A stretch of 64,000 nt of DNA. Origin: Symbiodinium natans. Lineage: Eukaryota > Sar > Dinophyceae > Suessiales > Symbiodiniaceae. This document shows, one piece after another, positions 52,155 through 62,870 of the stretch. Each line of letters opens with the position of its first letter. Positions within the stretch are counted from its first letter, which is position 1. The stretch lies in assembly GCA_905221605.1 (NCBI GenBank), contig CAJNDS010002734.1, positions 310,001 through 374,000 on the forward strand, in the 5' to 3' direction. The notes beneath the pieces were generated by a model. The model ran no database searches and had not been told where the DNA came from. It saw only the letters and a program-made list of their open reading frames with translations. A program made the position numbers and the translations under genes.

Positions 52155-54965
52155 GCATGGCACCTGCACTTTGGCCATCTGGCGCTTGAGGCGGCGTGCC
52201 TGATGTCACTCTGCAAAGTTTCAGTCAAGTGGGAAACGGCCTCTGCATGCCCTGTAGTTTAGGGTTTAGGGTTTAGGGTTTAGGGTTTAGGGTTTAGGGT
52301 TTAGGGGGTTTCTATGCTGCGTTCTACCCAAGGGCTGTGTGAGAGTTCTCCCCACGTCTCTCCCTCGCCTCCTGAAGGACGCCGCGATAAACCGCGATTC
52401 GCACGCAGTAGCGCCGAACAATCCTCGGCTGCTCAACCTGAAGCCTTCGCTGTACCCTAAACCCTAAACCCTAAACCCTAAACCCTAAACCCTAAACCCT
52501 AAACCCTAAACCCTAAACCCTAAACCCTAAACCCTAAACCCTAAACCCCAATCCATTTTCGGGGGGCACTTGGGACAGCTCCGGGACTCGCAGCCAAGAT
52601 TCTGTCCCAGCTCTGGGCTGGTAAAGCGGCACTCGTGTATCACATGCCTTAGATTCAGATGGACAAGGCCGCACTACTTGAAGCCACCTGTGTGCGAAAT
52701 CACGGCTGGCCATCACGCTTGTGAGCAGCCCAGCGGCATCAGGTCTGCGCGAGACAAAGACAAAACCTCGATGTATGTCAAGGTGTAGCCGGTGACAGGA
52801 TGGATGAGAGACGTATCCTTGGCGAGGAATCAGCCAGGAATTCAGTCACTGACTGTTGTCCCTGGAGATTGAGTCCCCAAGCATCCCCCCCCCCCCCCCC
52901 CCAGAATACTCAATATCCCTGCACCCTAAACAATTCTTTCATGCTCGTCGGGCGAAACTTGGTGAGGGGCCAGCTAGGGCGTTCTTGGGGGACGGGTCGC
53001 CCTCAACGCACGGAGGCCCGGCAAACCTAAACCCGGAAACCATTTCGGGGAGTTTCTGAAATTAGGGCTACGTTCTCGGGGTCCGCACTAAGGGGGGATC
53101 CTACTGTTTGCGGATCTATAACCCTAAACCCTGAACCCTGAACCCTACACCCTACACCCTAAACCTAATATTGGGGGTCCCCCATTTTCGTAAGCCCCCA
53201 GCTTCTCGTCTTGGGGTGAAGCGCTCCGAGGCCGGATGGCATCATTCGCTTATCACAAGCAGAGTTGGTTTAGGGTTTAGGGTTTAGGGTTTAGGGTTTA
53301 GGGTTTAGGGTTTAGGGGCTTAGGGTTTAGGATTGAGGGTTGATTCTGAGTAGGTCAAGGATCCCACAACACAAAATCTTCGCCCCAGACTTCTCCATGA
53401 GATCGCACTCTGCTGTTCAAGGCCACTAAGCCCTTGGACAGGATGTACAGCACCTTAGGCGGAGCGGTCACCAGCTAAAAAACGTCTGTGAAGTTCGGTG
53501 GCAACAGCACCAACCTAACATTACTTGAAGGCTCGTGTGGGATGTTCCCCCTTATACTAACAGTCCTTCATAGGGATTATCATAGGGGCTACTAGAATCC
53601 CTTTTAAGGAGCTGCTAGTATCATTCAGGGGGAGCATCCCAGAAACCTCGTGGTTGTAAGGAGCTGCGTCTGAGCAGTATGGTGGGAACCCTAAGCCCTA
53701 AACCCTAAACCCTAAAAGGGCACCTGCACGTTGGTGAAGGCTTCCCGCTGCGCGAAGGCTCCGAAGGAGAGCATCTTCGACACGTGCGCCACGCATGCCT
53801 GATATGGCTCGGTGTGCCTGCCCATCCGCTCCTGCCTCCTGATGAAGTTCATGAACTTGTTAAAGAAATGCACCTTCTGAAGCCAAGCGAAGTTGGTTGC
53901 AATGCACACCTCAGACTGCAGCTGGGGACTCATACGATCCAGGAGAGCCTGGCGAGCCATTACGAGGGATTGATGCTTGTTCTGCAGGAAGAAGCTTCGC
54001 AGCCGGCAGCACAAGTCGTACGGAAGCCCCTGGTCGCGCATCATCAGATTGAGGTGATGCATCCGCTTTCTGAAGACGTGACTCTCGGCAGTCAGGTCAT
54101 GGACAATGGCTGCGACCTCACCAATGACATAAGCCCAAGCCAACCCAGCCGAGAGGATTATTACACAGCAGATGGTTCGCTCCAGCATGTTCGCAGGCCC
54201 GATGTCTCCGTAGCCCACGGAGGTTAGGGTATAGCTGCAGAAGTAGAAGGAGGATAGGTAGACTCGCCATGGCGAGTCTCGAGTATTGATCCCGATGGCA
54301 CGATCCTCTTCTGCGATGCCATCGATCCATGAGGGATGGTCTTCATCCCCCAAGCCTTAGTTGCTGAGATCATAAGCCTCATTAGGGTTTAGGGTTTAGG
54401 GTTTAGGGTTTCGGGTTTAGGGTTTCGGGTTTCGGGTTTAGGGTTCCCACAAAAGTGAGAAAAAAGGTGTACTTATTCAGCTACTAAGAAACTCAGGGTC
54501 ATGGCCCAGAGGCATGCCAGCCAGTGGCAAACGAAGGCCAAGATCAACAAGAACCGAGTCAGAGCCATCTGCTGGTATGGTATCGACAGTGGCACCTCAA
54601 TCTTGTGCATGAACCTTAGACAGGCTCAGAATAGGGTTTAGGGTTTAGGGTTTAGGGTTTAGGGCTGTGAGGGTTTAGGGGTTGTGTAGAGTAGCGCTGG
54701 CTTGTTGCAACCTAGCACCCTGACAACAAGACACTGTCGCGAGTAAAAGGAGGAAGAAAGGGAAAACAAAGGCAGTACAAAACAATTAGGGTTGGTTTCT
54801 GCTTTAGGGTTTAGGGTTATAACAGGGGCTGCATTAAGTGAGCCCAGGTTCTGGGAGGACTTGGCCAGACGCATGATCTTCACAAGGCGCAGCGTTCGCA
54901 GCCTGACAGCGGACCGCTCTATCCCCAAACCCTAAACCCGAATGGACCTCTCACCCCTCCTTTAA

Positions 54966-54997
<32 letters not shown>

Positions 54998-57900
54998 GTG
55001 CTGCTGGCCAAGAAACACCTTGAGACTCTGAAGCTCGTCCAGCTGTTTCGATTGAATGGCCAGGGTGAACAAGTCAAAAGGGATCAGGGTCACCAAGTCG
55101 AGAAAGAACCAGGATTTCCTAAGTGTGGGCTTGTTGAGGGGTTAGGGTTTAGGGCTAGGATTTAGGCTTTAGGGTTTAGGGCCCTTGTACGTAGATGCAG
55201 CGGGCCTCCATTGATACGAGGGAAGTTGAAGAACTGCAGCTTCTAAGATCAGCAAAGTATCAGGTAGTGACACCAGATCTTCCTCAATCGAACCTCCCAG
55301 ACGATTCCATGAGTGGTCGATTTTGGAAAGGTCGTGAAGAACTGAAGCACCATGTCGACGAGAAACCTGTGCCGTCTTCAGCTCTCAGCGGCAGATTCAA
55401 GGCCCGCAACGCAAAGAAAACGACAGGAATAACCTAATGCCCTTTCATTAGTGGATAGGATTAGGGGGACCCTTGCGGATATAAAGACAGTTCAGAAGGG
55501 GTTCCTTTTGAGGGTCCCCCTTATCCTACCTAGGAATCATGTGCTGCCATGGCCACACACAGTCCACGCACAGGCCAATGACCAGAATCCTCAGGAGGGG
55601 ATCAAGAGAATCTTAAACCTTAGGGTTTAGGGTTTAAGGTTTAGGGTTTAGGGTTTAGCGTTTAGGATTTAGGATTTAGGGTTTAGGGTATAGGGTGAAT
55701 GGGGATCATACACCCGATTCTGCTCTAATTCCTACTAAGATATAAGATGGACAAGCTCAAGCCCGTTTTTTTCTTGCATTGATGTACTTCTCCAACGAGA
55801 GAAGAAGTTGGCGTAGCTACACTCCTTGGCTTTTCTGCTGTCCCTAAACCCTAAACCCTAAACCCTAAACCCTAAACCAAGGATCGCATCCACCTCCAGC
55901 TCCAGCAAGCCCACCTGGAAGGGTGTCACCTGAGCTGGGTTTAGGGTTTAGGGTTTAGGGTTTCGGGTTTAGGCTTTAGGGTGTAGGGCTAAACCCTTCA
56001 CCCCTTTCTGCCTCTGGGCTCGCAGCGTTCTTTTTTCGCGGACAAATGCCCGAAACCCTATAAAGAAACTTCCACCAAACATGTGCGAAGGCGTCGTATA
56101 TTCTAGTAGAAGTGCGCCAAGCATGTCGCGACAGATTTCACAGCGACGTGCTAGCTCATGCGCAGCGCCATGCTGCTCTGATGCAACACTTAATTGCAAC
56201 AATGACCCTTGCCGTAGTCGTAGCCCCAAACCCTAAAGCCTTTATCCTGGTGACAAGACGTCTGGCACAGGTCACGACTCCTTGCGGCCACAGCCACAAT
56301 GGCCACGAAGATTAAGGCCACCCCCACGACCATCTGCGCAAGGCGTTGGGACGACTTTTGCAAGGATTTAGGAGTTCTCAGTTTCGGTTTGGGGCTTTTT
56401 GCCAACCGCCCAGCCGACCAGCCACACTGCCAGGTAACGATGTCGGGATGCGAGGTGCTTAGGGTTTGGGGCTTAGGGGCTTGCAGCGCAGCATCCATCT
56501 TCCTTGGCTTAAGCCCCGGCAACCTCCCTTGCCTCACCTCACCGCCAGGACCCCTTCATTGCATGGGCCTGCCATGCAGATGCTGCTGCATTCCGATCAG
56601 GGTTGATGATGTACCACGGCCTTGAGTGAAGCTCGACAGGCATTTTCTTGTCAGGGAGAGGAGAACGCTTGCTGTTCACGCAGCTGCTTTGTTCAGTCAT
56701 CAAAGGCAGCAAGCCAAGATGACAAAGGTGGATGGCTAAGACAACACTTCCAATGCAGCTTCGGTGCTTGGAGTAGATGTAATTCTTGGTCTTCTGCGCT
56801 CTCAGGATAGAGAACTTGATCTCCTTCTCCTCACCCTTTAAGGCGCCCTGCACAGGAACAGGCAGGAAAAAAACAGATGAAAGTCCAGTGCTGCAACCCG
56901 ACCGACCGACCCCTGTAGCCAGCGGCTATCCCAGACACGCCACCTCAAACTTCGAGACACCTTACTTGGAGGTTCATGGTACGTTTAGGGGTTTGGGCTT
57001 TTTGTCGGTTTAGGCTTATTACCAATTATAGTTGTACTTATAACTGTACTTATGACCATATTGGGGCAGTTCAGGGGCTTAAAAGTACTGCTATAATTGG
57101 TTAAGAATCTATCATGAACCTCCAAGTACACGTGTGCACCATGTACCTCACAGGCCTGCACTTGCTCTCCCTGTTGAACTGAGATTCGTGGCTGGCCGCT
57201 CTCTCTTGCATTTGGGGCTCTGGGGGGTTCGGTGCTAGAAGCAGCAAGGATACGAACTGAAACTGGCCCAATCTGTGCAAGTCAAGGCCATTGACACGGA
57301 TACTTGGATTGGTAAATTCATTGCTGTTGATGTCCGTGCGCCCCTCTTTCTACCAAGCCTTCGCCCAGTGTTCAACAAATCGTCATGGCAGACTCGCTGC
57401 GGGCTTCTTTGCGAGTGGGCACTCCAGGGACATTCGCCGGGACTCTCTTTCGGCTTCCCGTGGGGTTTGGGGTTTAGGGTTTAGGATGGGCATTTCAAGG
57501 GGCGCTCCAATGGGCACTCCAGGGAGCCTCGAGATCTCTGGCTAAGAAGGGATTTCGGGGGCGGGACGACGGGCGAGGCGAGGAGGAGCATGGTTGTCAC
57601 AATCAACCCCACAGGGTGGGGAATTGTATATGCGCAGTACTGTACATGAATATCTTTAGTACTATATGTATGGTCAGCATCACTGCCCCCCCCCCCCCCC
57701 CAACCCCCAAGGTCCGGCCCCCGCTGTGGGTTTAAGGCTCAAGGTTCTCAAGGTTGTGCCTCGGGTTCTTAGAATGTGTTTAGGGTTGCAGGCTTTCGGC
57801 GGTAGGCTTCGGAAGAGGGTTTTGGTTGGGGGCGGGGAGGTGGGCCATGGGGGGCCATGGGGGCCGGGGGGGGGAGGTACACACACGCGACACAGAGCCG

Positions 57901-60086
57901 AAGCCCTAAACCCTAAACCCTAATCCGAGCACCTGTTTAATTGGGGTGGGGGGGCCCCCCCGCCACAATAAGGAAGGCAGGGTTCCGCAATAGTTGGACC
58001 ATGGCCCCGTATGGTTTCTCCTCTATTAACAAACAATAAGAACGCAGATGCCGCAGATGTTTCACAGATCGAAATTGCAGCACACAAGACAAAAAAAGGC
58101 CACCCATGAGATTTTGCGAACCCCCCCCAAAAAAGACTCTTTAAATGTGGGCGGTTGTCTCCAGCCGAAATCCACCCTAATGGAAAGTAGTCTTCCGGCA
58201 GGCTTCCGGGTAAAAAAAATCTCTTTAAATATGGGGGGTTTGATTAAACAGGTGCTCGGATTAAACCCTCAACCCTCGGCTCTCGCCTCGTTTCCCTCCG
58301 AGGTTGCGCTCACTTGGCGGGTCAGTGCCGAGGTTAGCCTTCCCGATGGAACTCGTGACACCGGCGGCTTCGGGAGCTCCTGGCACAGGCACTTAAAAAG
58401 GGCTTATAAGTTATTTAGGGTTTAGGGTTTAGGGTTTAGGGTTTAGGGTTTAGGGTTTAGTGTTTAGGGTTGAGGGTTGACGGCTTGTAAGGGCTAAGGG
58501 CTTACGGTTAAGGGTTTTGGCTTGAAAGGACTTGTATAAGGGTTTGTAAGGATGGATGAGGGTTTATACCGTTTAGAATGCTGGAGCTCTTGTGCAGGGC
58601 TCTACGGCAACGCTGTTGGGCTAAGGCTGCTGCGACAAAACCCTAAACCCTGAACCCTAAACCCTAAGGATCGGGAAACCTTGATCGGGTCGACGAAGTC
58701 ATACTTTTCCGTGTCGCTCATGAAGTTCTGGCTCAAGCCCAACATGTTGCCAGTAGCCTTCTTCGACAGGGGTTCAGGGGTTTAGGGTTTAGGGCTTATG
58801 GGTTTAGGGACAGGAACACCCCGCTGCCGACCTTGCATTTGCACTGGGATGCACATCGGATGCCAAGTAGAATCAGCTGCAAAAGATGCAACAAAAAAAG
58901 GGGGGGTGCCTTCTTCGCCGGAGCCCTGGCTGCTTGCCTCAAGCCGGAGCTAAGCAACTCCGCACTCCGTCCTTAGCACATGTGCAGCATGAGATCGTCG
59001 CGTCAAACCTCGGTATATGTCATGTGCCCTAAACCCTAAACCCTAAACCCTAAACCCTAAACCCCTCCCCCTTGCAGCCCTGCAGCCACCCTCAGAACTG
59101 TGGAGCACAGCTCCCCACGATGAAGTTCCTGATCGGGCTGCTCCTGTCAGTGGTTGGGGTTTAGGGTTTAGGGTTTAGGGTTTAGGGTTTAGGGTTTAGG
59201 GTTTAGGGTTCAGGGTTTAGGGTTCAGGGTTCAGGGTTCAGGGTTCAGGGTTCAGGGTCTAGGGTCTAGGGTCTAGGGTCTAGGGTTTAGGGTTTAGGGT
59301 TTAGGGTTCACTCAGCTGCGCGCATGATTCACGTGGTCAGCAGCATGGCACCAGAAACACTGCTTCGAAAAACGCCCCATCACTTACTCAAACGACTTTC
59401 TTGTAGATTACCTAAGAATCCTACAATGGGTCTTATCGTAAGAAGTCATCAGCGACAACAGACGAAGCAACAGATCGAACACCTAGATGCATCGAAACAC
59501 GGAAAAGACACATCGTGCCGGTCCATCTCTTGGACATACTAAGAGTGTTTACGATATTATGGGGGGGGGGTGCCTTCTTGGGGGGTCCTGTTACATAGGG
59601 GATCCTACTATTTGGGGGGATCTACTTGGACGTTCATGGTACTTATGAACCAAGTGGGCCTTATGAGTGGGTTGTAAGAGTGTTGTAAGTACACTTATGA
59701 TTGGTTAATAAGTACCATGAACCTCCAAGTAGCCCTAAACCCTAAACCCTAAACCCTAAACCCAGTACCACGAACCTCCAGGTATTTTAGGGGTCCCCTA
59801 CGTTCGTAAACCCCCCCATAGAAAGTCACGCAAGCAGCCTGGAAGTGGCACACATGGAGCCGATTGCATCGCCTGCGCCATCCCCGGATCCTCAGCACTG
59901 TAGGGTTTAGGGTTTAGGGGGTTTAGGGTTTAGGGTCAGACGTTGCTTGACTCACCTATTTTCTAAGAGTTGCCGAGGGACGCCCCCCAACCTCTGCACT
60001 TCCTGCCGGAGCTTGCGCAGCTCAGCCGTCTGCTCGTCAAACTCCAGGCAAAGCTGGTTGAGCAACTCCCGGACGCGGGTCTCCAT
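52155..60086 (-). CDS. Voltage-gated K+ channel with cyclic-nucleotide-type domain
   Basis: Six-helix K+ channel of the EAG/CNG/HCN superfamily, plasma or organelle membrane. Exons with strong support: 57272-57147; about 56847-56760 (FSILRAQKTKNYIYSKHR); about 56684-56569 (SRPWYIINPDRNAAASAW); 56333-56298 S1 (MVVGVALIFVAI); 55929-55878 (VTPFQVGLLELEVDAI); 55611-55557 and 55376-55262 S2 (LVIGLCVDCVFLVDMVLQFF); 55118-55019 S3 (SWFFLDLVTLIPFDLF); 54916-about 54824 S4 (RSAVRLRTLRLVKIMRLAK, Arg/Lys every third residue); about 54614-54493 S5 (TRFLLILAFVCHWLACLW); 54355-53724 pore filter TSVGYGDI, S6 and C-linker; 53453-53364 VLYILSKGLVALNSR and GEVWGEDFVL; 52817-about 52740 TLTYIEVLSLSRADL; about 52445-52330 VRRYCVRIAVYRGVLQEA. 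The last block (about 52190-52155) and the N-terminal blocks METRVRELLNQLCLEFDE (60086-59990) and KKATGNMLGLSQNFMSD (58776-58683) are less sure. The nucleotide pocket lacks the usual Arg, so ligand control is doubtful. Confidence 0.85.
52256..52305. repeat. Telomere-type array in a channel intron
   Basis: Seven TTTAGGG units between the last two proposed channel exons; a larger (CCCTAAA)n array of about 14 units follows at 52454-52550. Confidence 0.93.
53050..53205. repeat. Family N element split by a telomere-type insertion
   Basis: The left half GAAATTAGGGCTACGTTC ... GGGGGATCCTACTGTTTGCGGATCTATA stops at 53120. About 50 bp of CCCTAAA/CCCTGAA/CCCTACA units follow, and the right half TATTGGGGGTCCCCCATTTTCGTAAGCCCCC resumes. 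In intact copies CTATATTGGGGG is continuous. Lies in a channel intron. Confidence 0.88.
53545..53645. repeat. Family B element in a channel intron
   Basis: GTGTGGGATGTTCCCCCTTATACTAACAGTCC ... AGGGGGAGCATCCCAG. It separates the pore exon from the first nucleotide-binding-domain exon. Confidence 0.88.
54440..54490. repeat. Family K element end at a channel intron donor
   Basis: The minus strand after exon A|GTTTCTTA reads GTAGCTGAATAAGTACACC then TTTTTTCTCACTTTTGTGGG, matching the start of desaturase intron 1 (GTAGCCCAGTGGTACCCTTT). A TTTAGGG array (54383-54442) occupies the interior of the same intron. Confidence 0.65.
54965..54997. repeat. C homopolymer of about 30
   Basis: Lies in the short intron between the S3 and S4 exons of the channel. 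A likely slippage and assembly hazard. Confidence 0.95.
55455..55535. repeat. Palindromic element family G in a channel intron
   Basis: GTGGATAGGATTAGGGGGACCCTTGCGGATATA ... GGGTCCCCCTTATCCTACCTAGG. It lies between the two S2 exons. Confidence 0.85.
56962..57128. repeat. Family A element in a channel intron, with telomere-type insert
   Basis: ACTTGGAGGTTCATGGTACG ... TCATGAACCTCCAAGTACA. A GTTTAGGGGTTTGGGC / TCGGTTTAGGC stretch interrupts the left arm where other copies read TACTTATTAACCA. Confidence 0.9.
57665..57955. repeat. C- and G-rich tracts with degenerate telomere-type DNA
   Basis: A run of about 16 C and GGGGGGGG runs around a Pro/Gly-coding block. Treated as low complexity inside the long channel introns. 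Confidence 0.7.
58405..58470. repeat. Telomere-type array in a channel intron
   Basis: TTTAGGG units fading to TTTAGTG and TTGAGGG. Confidence 0.9.
59156..59310. repeat. Three-type telomere-like array
   Basis: About 8 TTTAGGG units, then 5-6 TTCAGGG units, then 4 TCTAGGG units, then TTTAGGG again. Each variant is amplified as a block, which shows local tandem duplication instead of direct telomerase addition. Confidence 0.95.
59560..59825. repeat. Nested element: family A plus telomere array inside family N
   Basis: Family N left part (GTGCCTTCTTGGGGGGTCCTG ... ACTATTTGGGGGGATCT) is interrupted at about 59626 by a complete family A element (ACTTGGACGTTCATGG ... CCATGAACCTCCAAGTA, to 59731), a (CCCTAAA)n tract, and a stray family A end (CAGTACCACGAACCTCCAGGTA). 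Family N then resumes as TTTTAGGGGTCCCCTACGTT and CGTAAACCCCCCC. Confidence 0.9.
59897..59940. repeat. Telomere-type tract beside the proposed first channel exon
   Basis: Short TTTAGGG tract downstream of the METRVREL block. The interval 60.1-61.1 kb has long minus-strand frames without family motifs or splice context; none is called. Confidence 0.85.
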
Positions 60087-61329
60087 GGCGCCCGCTTTTG
60101 GGGTAAAAAGCAGGCTGTTACCAATGCTTCGTGCTTCCACCTTCTTGTGGGACGCAATTTCAATGGCTGAGAGGCGCTGGGAGCCTCTGCATCTCGCAGC
60201 CCTGCAAGAACAAATCAAGAATTGCAGGGTCCGCCTTCTGCCCTGGTGTGATGCATGCACCGAGGGTATCGAGCCGAAGGGTTCGGAATCATTGTGATAC
60301 TCATGGGGCATGGTCATTCTGCAGGTGCCCATGCCGCTCCACTGCCAGATGGTAAACCCTGAGCCCGATAAGACCTTGGTGCAAGAGCTGAGTGCGAGAA
60401 CGGGCCGGGAAGCAAAAACTGCACGCCCGAGCCCTCGTTTCCGCGGATTCCTGGCGTGTGCCGCAGCCCTACACTTGTGCGAACGCAGACACGGACACAA
60501 CATTCCGTGCCAATTCAACAAAGACGTCAACTTGCCCACAGTTGCCCATCATGCCATGCCCAATGCCCCTGCCTTCTGAGCAACAGTTCTCGGCAAGTGA
60601 AGGTTCTCTAACCCATTGGTCACTCAACGAGACGTGTCCCGAATTTGTCTCAGGGTCTCCAGGTGGGCAGCTTTGGGGCAACAACAAGCAGCCCCTGTGA
60701 AAGCCTTCCGACGTTAAGCCCCTGCTTACGCATTCTTGCCATGTCTTGCACCGAAGTTGTCCTGCAGCACTCAGATCCATAGGACGCGCGAGAGCCTCCA
60801 CAACTGAAGAAGCAAGTTCCGAGCTCATTGCTGTGGATGCAGTGGATGCCGGGCCTGCTCTTCGGCCAACACAATCTCCCCCGCTGGATCCCTGAACAAG
60901 ATGCACGACATACTGGTTGCCAAGGACGCAGCTGAACGAGCTGAACACTTCGGGACTTCTTGAAAGCACACAACTCTGTCGCCTTGGCCTTAGGGTTGGC
61001 AAAAAACTATTCGCCTCGGCTTCCTGCCGAGAAGCGTCTGGAACAAAGCAGACCCGGATCCCCCTAACCCAACCCTTCCCCCCATGCAGAACTTTGTGAC
61101 ACCACCCCCCCCCCCCCTCCCTGTGGCTTCAACCCTAAACCCTAAACCCTAACCCCTTTTTTTGAGCAACGAACCCTAACCCCTAAACCCTAAACCGTGT
61201 CGCTTGGAGCAGCCCCGGCCCCCCCCCCCTCCCCCTTCCTAAGTCAAGCCGGAGTTTGCCGTCATCTCCACATGCTGCATGCTCTGGGCAGGCCCGGCTG
61301 CCGAGGCGGCGCGCGCGCAAGCGTTTACA

Positions 61330-61425
61330 ATTATGATTTAACTCAAAGAAGTCAGATTATTAATGATATTAGTACTAAATTTGAGAGAAGTCAGATTATA
61401 AATGATATTAATAGTAAATTTGAGA
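61330..61425. repeat. Tandem pair of about 45 bp
   Basis: GAAGTCAGATTATTAATGATATTAGTACTAAATTTGAGA followed by a near-identical second copy (AGAAGTCAGATTATAAATGA and so on), in otherwise GC-rich DNA. Confidence 0.85.
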
Positions 61426-61735
61426 CAGGCGCGCCTCTTCGGGCAGGCCTTGCTTGCCAAACCATCCTTAAGGGGGCAGTCTCTGACGCCACCTGTGGTG
61501 GTGCTCAAGCCGACAAGCTAAGCCGTGGACAACTAGCAACCCTAAACCCTAAACCCTAAAGCTAAGACGTGGACAACTAGCTTTGTCATAGAGGCTCGGC
61601 CGGCCACGTCTCCTGCAGAAAGAGCTCTTCGACTTGCCCGCAAGGATGCAAAACGACATCCTGATATCCTGATGACATCAGCAACGTCAGGTCCTTCGTC
61701 CTGCGTGACGCATTTCGTCACCTACAGTACTCACA

Positions 61736-61890
61736 CTTGGAGGTTCATGGTACTTATTAACCATTTATAACTGTACTTTTAACCCACTGAGAAGCCCCTT
61801 AAGTGCCCTAATATGGTTATAAGTACCGTTATAAGTACCGCTATAAGTACAGTTGTAATTGGTGAATAAGTACCATGAATCTCCAAGCAT
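61736..61890. repeat. Family A element, near-intact
   Basis: ACTTGGAGGTTCATGGTACTTATTAACCATTTATAACTG ... AATAAGTACCATGAATCTCCAAGC. The core holds CCTTAAGTGCCCTAATATGGTTATAAGTACCGTTATAAGTACC. Confidence 0.93.
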
Positions 61891-62582
61891 GGGATGCGCA
61901 GGAGCAAAAACTCCAACAACAGCGAAAATCTGTTGATCCGCACCATGGCCTCCATCAAGCGTTTCCGCCAGGCATGGGCAAAGCTGGCTGCTGTGGCCTC
62001 ATGGCTATTTCGCGCAGGTTCGTGCAAGCCCCCCGCCCTTCTCGTTCTGATCATCTGAGGCGTCCTGTTTCTCAGTGTCGACCAACTTCGAAACCGCTCC
62101 TAGTTGCTCCTAAGCCTCACCGGTTCCTGCGTGTCCGGCTCATGTGCATGACTGCATGAAGAAAGATGGAGATATGCACACAAAGATTTCCAACTGTCTG
62201 AATTTATGCAGCTTAATTATGCAATATTTCTATGCCTTCATGATGTTCTCATGATGTATGTCTCTATGATGAATTACCTATGTTATTTCATGATGTGTTC
62301 GTGACATATCCCCATCCTGAACTCTGAAGGCCCGACGATGCGTTGCTGCGTGGCCCGCCATTCCTTCCACGTCACCTTCCAGGAGGTCTCAGGGTTTAGG
62401 GTTTAGGGTTTAGGGTTTAGGGTTCAGGGTTCAGGGTTTAGGGTTTAGGGTTTAGGGTTTAGGGTGCCATCTGCAGCTCCATTTCCTGCCTCCAGCCGCC
62501 TATAACCCTTACGATGTGTGAGTTTTCGGGTGGCTTGTGATTATAAAGGCTTAGGGAAACTTAGGGAAACCCCAAACTAGGC

Positions 62583-62673
62583 CATGGTTGGGATAATATT
62601 TTAAAAACTTAAATCTATATTCCTTATTGGGTTTAAGTACCCGTAAAAATGTAAAATGTTACCCAACTATGAC
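62583..62673. repeat. Second copy of introner-like family I
   Basis: CATGGTTGGGATAATATT ... TTCCTTATTGGGTTTAAGTACC ... ATGTTACCCAACTATGAC, aligning end to end with the 40897-40998 intron. The host context here is not resolved. Confidence 0.88.
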
Positions 62674-62759
62674 AGAGCAAAGAGCATGCCCGTGGAAATG
62701 CCTGTCGCTGCCCCTGCTGCTCACGGGAGGAGTTGGCCATCTGCAGCGTCAGCAACAGT

Positions 62760-62870
62760 GGGTTTAGGGTTTAGGCTTTAGGTTTCTTTTCGTTTAGGGT
62801 TTAGGCTTTAGGCTTTAGGGTTTAGGATTTGTTTTTAGTTTAGGGTTTAGGGTCTAGGGTTTAGGGTTTC
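62760..62870. repeat. Degenerate telomere-type tract with TTTAGGC units
   Basis: TTTAGGG mixed with repeated TTTAGGC and a GTTTTTAGTTT break. Confidence 0.88.

Noticed and set aside
60469-61002. 177-codon minus-strand frame upstream of the channel
   Set aside because: Starts without a supported ATG context and shows no family motif; it may overlap a real exon but nothing decides it.
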